DNA of 8,222 nucleotides. It comes from JBLIOB01 sp047639575 (lineage in GTDB: Bacteria > Bacteroidota > Bacteroidia > Flavobacteriales_D > Parvicellaceae). The notes beneath the pieces are model-generated. The model worked only from the letters and a program-made list of their open reading frames with translations. It was not told the origin of the DNA and did not search any database. Positions 6,593 to 8,222 of the stretch are shown one piece after another; the first letter of the stretch is position 1, and each line of letters begins with the position of its first letter. The stretch covers positions 1 through 8,222 of the forward strand of contig JBLIOB010000186.1 of the NCBI GenBank assembly GCA_047639575.1, written 5' to 3'. A program made the position numbers and the translations under genes.

Positions 6593-8055
6593 TATTTATC
6601 TAGCACGTTTATAATTTCATTTAATACCTCCATATCGTCAAACGGAAGGGTGTTTTCTCCAATAATCTGGTAGTTCTCATGACCTTTTCCGGCAATGAGG
6701 AGAATATCTCCTGCATGCGCCATTGAAACGGCCATTTTAATAGCTTCTTTTCTATTTGGAATCGCGACAGTTTTCTTGTAATCAATAGGCTCAACCCCGC
6801 TCTGCATATCCTCGATTATGGCTTCTGGGTTTTCCGATCTTGGGTTATCTGAGGTGAATATTACTTGATCAGAAAACTGACATGCAATGCTCGCCATCAA
6901 AGGTCTTTTCCCTTTGTCACGATCGCCACCACAACCAACTACAGTAATCACCATTTCATTCCCAGTGCGAATATCTCTGATGGTCTTTAATACATTCTCA
7001 AGAGCATCAGGAGTATGCGCGTAATCCACAATTCCTGTTAAGCCTTTCTCCGATCTGATATATTCAAAGCGACCTTCTACCGAATTAAGACTTGAAATGG
7101 TTGTCAATACATCCACCGGATCCATTCCCATTAAAATTGCTGATCCATAAGCCGACAATATGTTATAAGCATTAAATCCTCCTATCAATTTCGAGTATAA
7201 CTCATGCCCATCAACATTCATGTGCAATCCGTTAAATTGATTCTCAAGAATCTTAGCCCTAAAATCAGCGACTGACTTCAAGCCATAAGTAGACACTTTA
7301 GCTTTTGAGTCCTGAACCATTGTCTCCCCATGTTCTTGGTCCGCATTAATAAGTGCGAATGCATCCGCTGGCAACTGATCGAAAAAGCCTTTTTTAGCAG
7401 CGATATATTTATCAAAGGTTCCATGGTAATCGAGATGATCTCTAGATATGTTGGTAAAAACCCCGCCTGCAAACTTTAATCCCATTGTACGATTCTGGGA
7501 AATAGCATGGCTTGACACTTCCATAAAACAGTATACACAACCTTTATTCACCATCTCAGCAAGAAGCGCATTCAAATCCAGAGAATTTGGAGTAGTGTGG
7601 GTGGCAGGAACGTCTTCAGTATGAATTTTATTAACTACCGTAGAAAGTAATCCGACTTTGAACCCCATCATTCGGAAGAGGTTATACATTAAAGTTGCAG
7701 AGGTCGTCTTGCCATTGGTTCCAGTAACCCCAATAAGTTTTAATTTTTCTGAAGGATTATCATGAAAATTAGCAGCAATAATCGCCAAGGACACGGAGGA
7801 GTTCGCAACAACAATGTATGCAACCCCCTCTTTAGGTTCGGAAGGAAGTGACTCACAAATGATAGCGATAGCTCCATCGGCAATAGCCTTGTCTATATAT
7901 TCATGGCCATCAACCTGGGTCCCAGGTATTGCTACGAAGAGTCCAAACTGGACCACATTTCGCGAATCGTACGCAATGCTATCAATCGCAATATTAGTTG
8001 AACCAACTACTTGCTCAATTCTAACACCGTATATTATGTCCTTCAACAACTTCAT
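6592..8055 (-). CDS. murE: UDP-N-acetylmuramoyl-L-alanyl-D-glutamate--2,6-diaminopimelate ligase MurE
   Basis: This cytoplasmic ATP-dependent ligase adds the third residue of the stem peptide to UDP-MurNAc-L-Ala-D-Glu. The 487 residues match the family length. An N-terminal UDP-binding domain (about 1-105) contains DSR at 30-32. The central ATPase domain has the P-loop GTNGKTT (112-118), THTTPNS (152-158), EVSSHA (179-184), a DHLDYHG stretch (206-212) and a lysine at 221 in the position that is carbamylated in the family. The C-terminal domain has DYAHTPD (344-350), GGDRDKGKR (376-384), DNPR (403-406) and GKGHE (456-460). DNPR is the established signature of meso-diaminopimelate-specific MurE, as opposed to L-lysine enzymes, so the wall is expected to be DAP-type. 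The ATG overlaps the ftsI stop by one base, and the stop overlaps the mraY start by one base (TAATG at both ends), which supports this start. No key motif is missing. Confidence 0.97.
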   Translation of the reverse strand: MKLLKDIIYGVRIEQVVGSTNIAIDSIAYDSRNVVQFGLFVAIPGTQVDGHEYIDKAIADGAIAIICESLPSEPKEGVAYIVVANSSVSLAIIAANFHDNPSEKLKLIGVTGTNGKTTSATLMYNLFRMMGFKVGLLSTVVNKIHTEDVPATHTTPNSLDLNALLAEMVNKGCVYCFMEVSSHAISQNRTMGLKFAGGVFTNISRDHLDYHGTFDKYIAAKKGFFDQLPADAFALINADQEHGETMVQDSKAKVSTYGLKSVADFRAKILENQFNGLHMNVDGHELYSKLIGGFNAYNILSAYGSAILMGMDPVDVLTTISSLNSVEGRFEYIRSEKGLTGIVDYAHTPDALENVLKTIRDIRTGNEMVITVVGCGGDRDKGKRPLMASIACQFSDQVIFTSDNPRSENPEAIIEDMQSGVEPIDYKKTVAIPNRKEAIKMAVSMAHAGDILLIAGKGHENYQIIGENTLPFDDMEVLNEIINVLDK

Positions 8056-8222
8056 TAACTCAGCTCAATAATTATTGTATTTCCTTTAACCAAAAGAATC
8101 CCACTAGAAATGGACTGTCTTTTAACTGTCCCACTCCCTCTAATTTTCACGTACAATCCGGAATTCTCTAACAAGTACAAGGCATCAACAAGGCCCATTC
8201 CAACTACGTTAGGAACTTTTCC
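8055..8222 (-). CDS. ftsI: Septal penicillin-binding protein FtsI (PBP3-type transpeptidase), C-terminal PASTA domain only (partial)
   Basis: Only the last 55 codons and a TAA stop are in the window; the gene enters from the right edge in frame at base 8222. The visible peptide is a PASTA domain: it opens with GKVPNVVGMGLVDALYLLE, continues with an NSGLYVKIRG turn, and has the typical G-x-V-x-x-QS-x-x-x-G segment before a short final beta strand ending in IIIELS. FtsI is the membrane-anchored, periplasmic transpeptidase that crosslinks new peptidoglycan at the septum with FtsW. In many Bacteroidota the dcw-encoded FtsI ends in a PASTA domain, and the position directly upstream of murE fits. 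The stop codon shares one base with the murE start (TAATG). The catalytic domain is outside the window, so the assignment rests on the PASTA tail and context. Another PASTA-bearing PBP at this locus is the only realistic alternative. Confidence 0.85.
   Translation of the reverse strand, partial: GKVPNVVGMGLVDALYLLENSGLYVKIRGSGTVKRQSISSGILLVKGNTIIIELS

Larger units (their letters stand above)
1..8222 (-). other. dcw (division and cell wall) gene block, probable single operon segment
   Basis: All eight coding regions lie on the minus strand, and the largest gap between them is 21 bases (5312-5332). Stops and starts overlap at four of the seven junctions, which suggests translational coupling and co-transcription. 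The order ftsI-murE-mraY-murD-(murD C-domain paralog)-ftsW-murG-murC matches the usual dcw order, apart from the inserted small gene. From family knowledge I would expect mraZ, rsmH and ftsL beyond the right edge, and ftsQ, ftsA and ftsZ beyond the left edge. I found no promoter or terminator-like hairpin inside, so transcription probably begins outside the window. Confidence 0.85.

Noticed and set aside
7278..7472. Minus-strand open frame of 64 codons inside murE in another frame
   Set aside because: It is fully contained in murE, whose motifs are continuous across this stretch, and its peptide has no recognisable family features.

Overview
This window is an unbroken stretch of the division and cell wall (dcw) cluster of a bacterium, read entirely from the minus strand. 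In transcription order (right to left) it holds the 3' end of ftsI (last 55 codons, a PASTA domain), murE, mraY, murD, an extra small gene encoding only a MurD-like C-terminal ligase domain, ftsW, murG, and the first 409 codons of murC. Junctions are very tight: 1-base overlaps at ftsI/murE and murE/mraY, 21 bases between mraY and murD, 10 bases between murD and the small gene, 2 bases before ftsW, an 8-base overlap of ftsW/murG and a 4-base overlap of murG/murC. No non-coding stretch exceeds 21 bases, and I see no RNA gene, mobile element, CRISPR, internal terminator or clear promoter. The window most likely lies inside one long polycistronic transcript.

The organism is most likely a member of Bacteroidota, perhaps a Flavobacteriales relative. 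The reasons are the gene order ftsI-murE-mraY-murD-ftsW-murG-murC, a long MraY (419 residues) with a large extra loop, an FtsI ending in a PASTA domain, AT-rich codon use and mostly absent Shine-Dalgarno sequences. The DNPR motif in MurE points to meso-diaminopimelate in the peptidoglycan. This placement is by recognition, not by a search.

The known genes form one pathway. MurC, MurD and MurE add L-Ala, D-Glu and meso-DAP to UDP-MurNAc in the cytoplasm. MraY moves the phospho-MurNAc-peptide to the lipid carrier to give lipid I, and MurG adds GlcNAc to give lipid II. FtsW with FtsI polymerises and crosslinks it at the septum.

The unusual item is the 167-codon gene at 3454-3957. It aligns without gaps to the C-terminal domain of the neighbouring MurD (about 60 identities in about 138 positions by hand) but has no N-terminal UDP-binding domain and no central ATPase domain. 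It keeps several ligase signature residues but has Ile where MurD has the lysine equivalent to E. coli K348. Its codons have diverged heavily at synonymous sites, so it looks like an old, selected gene and not a recent fragment. Its function is unknown; a regulatory or binding role in the MurD step is my inference.
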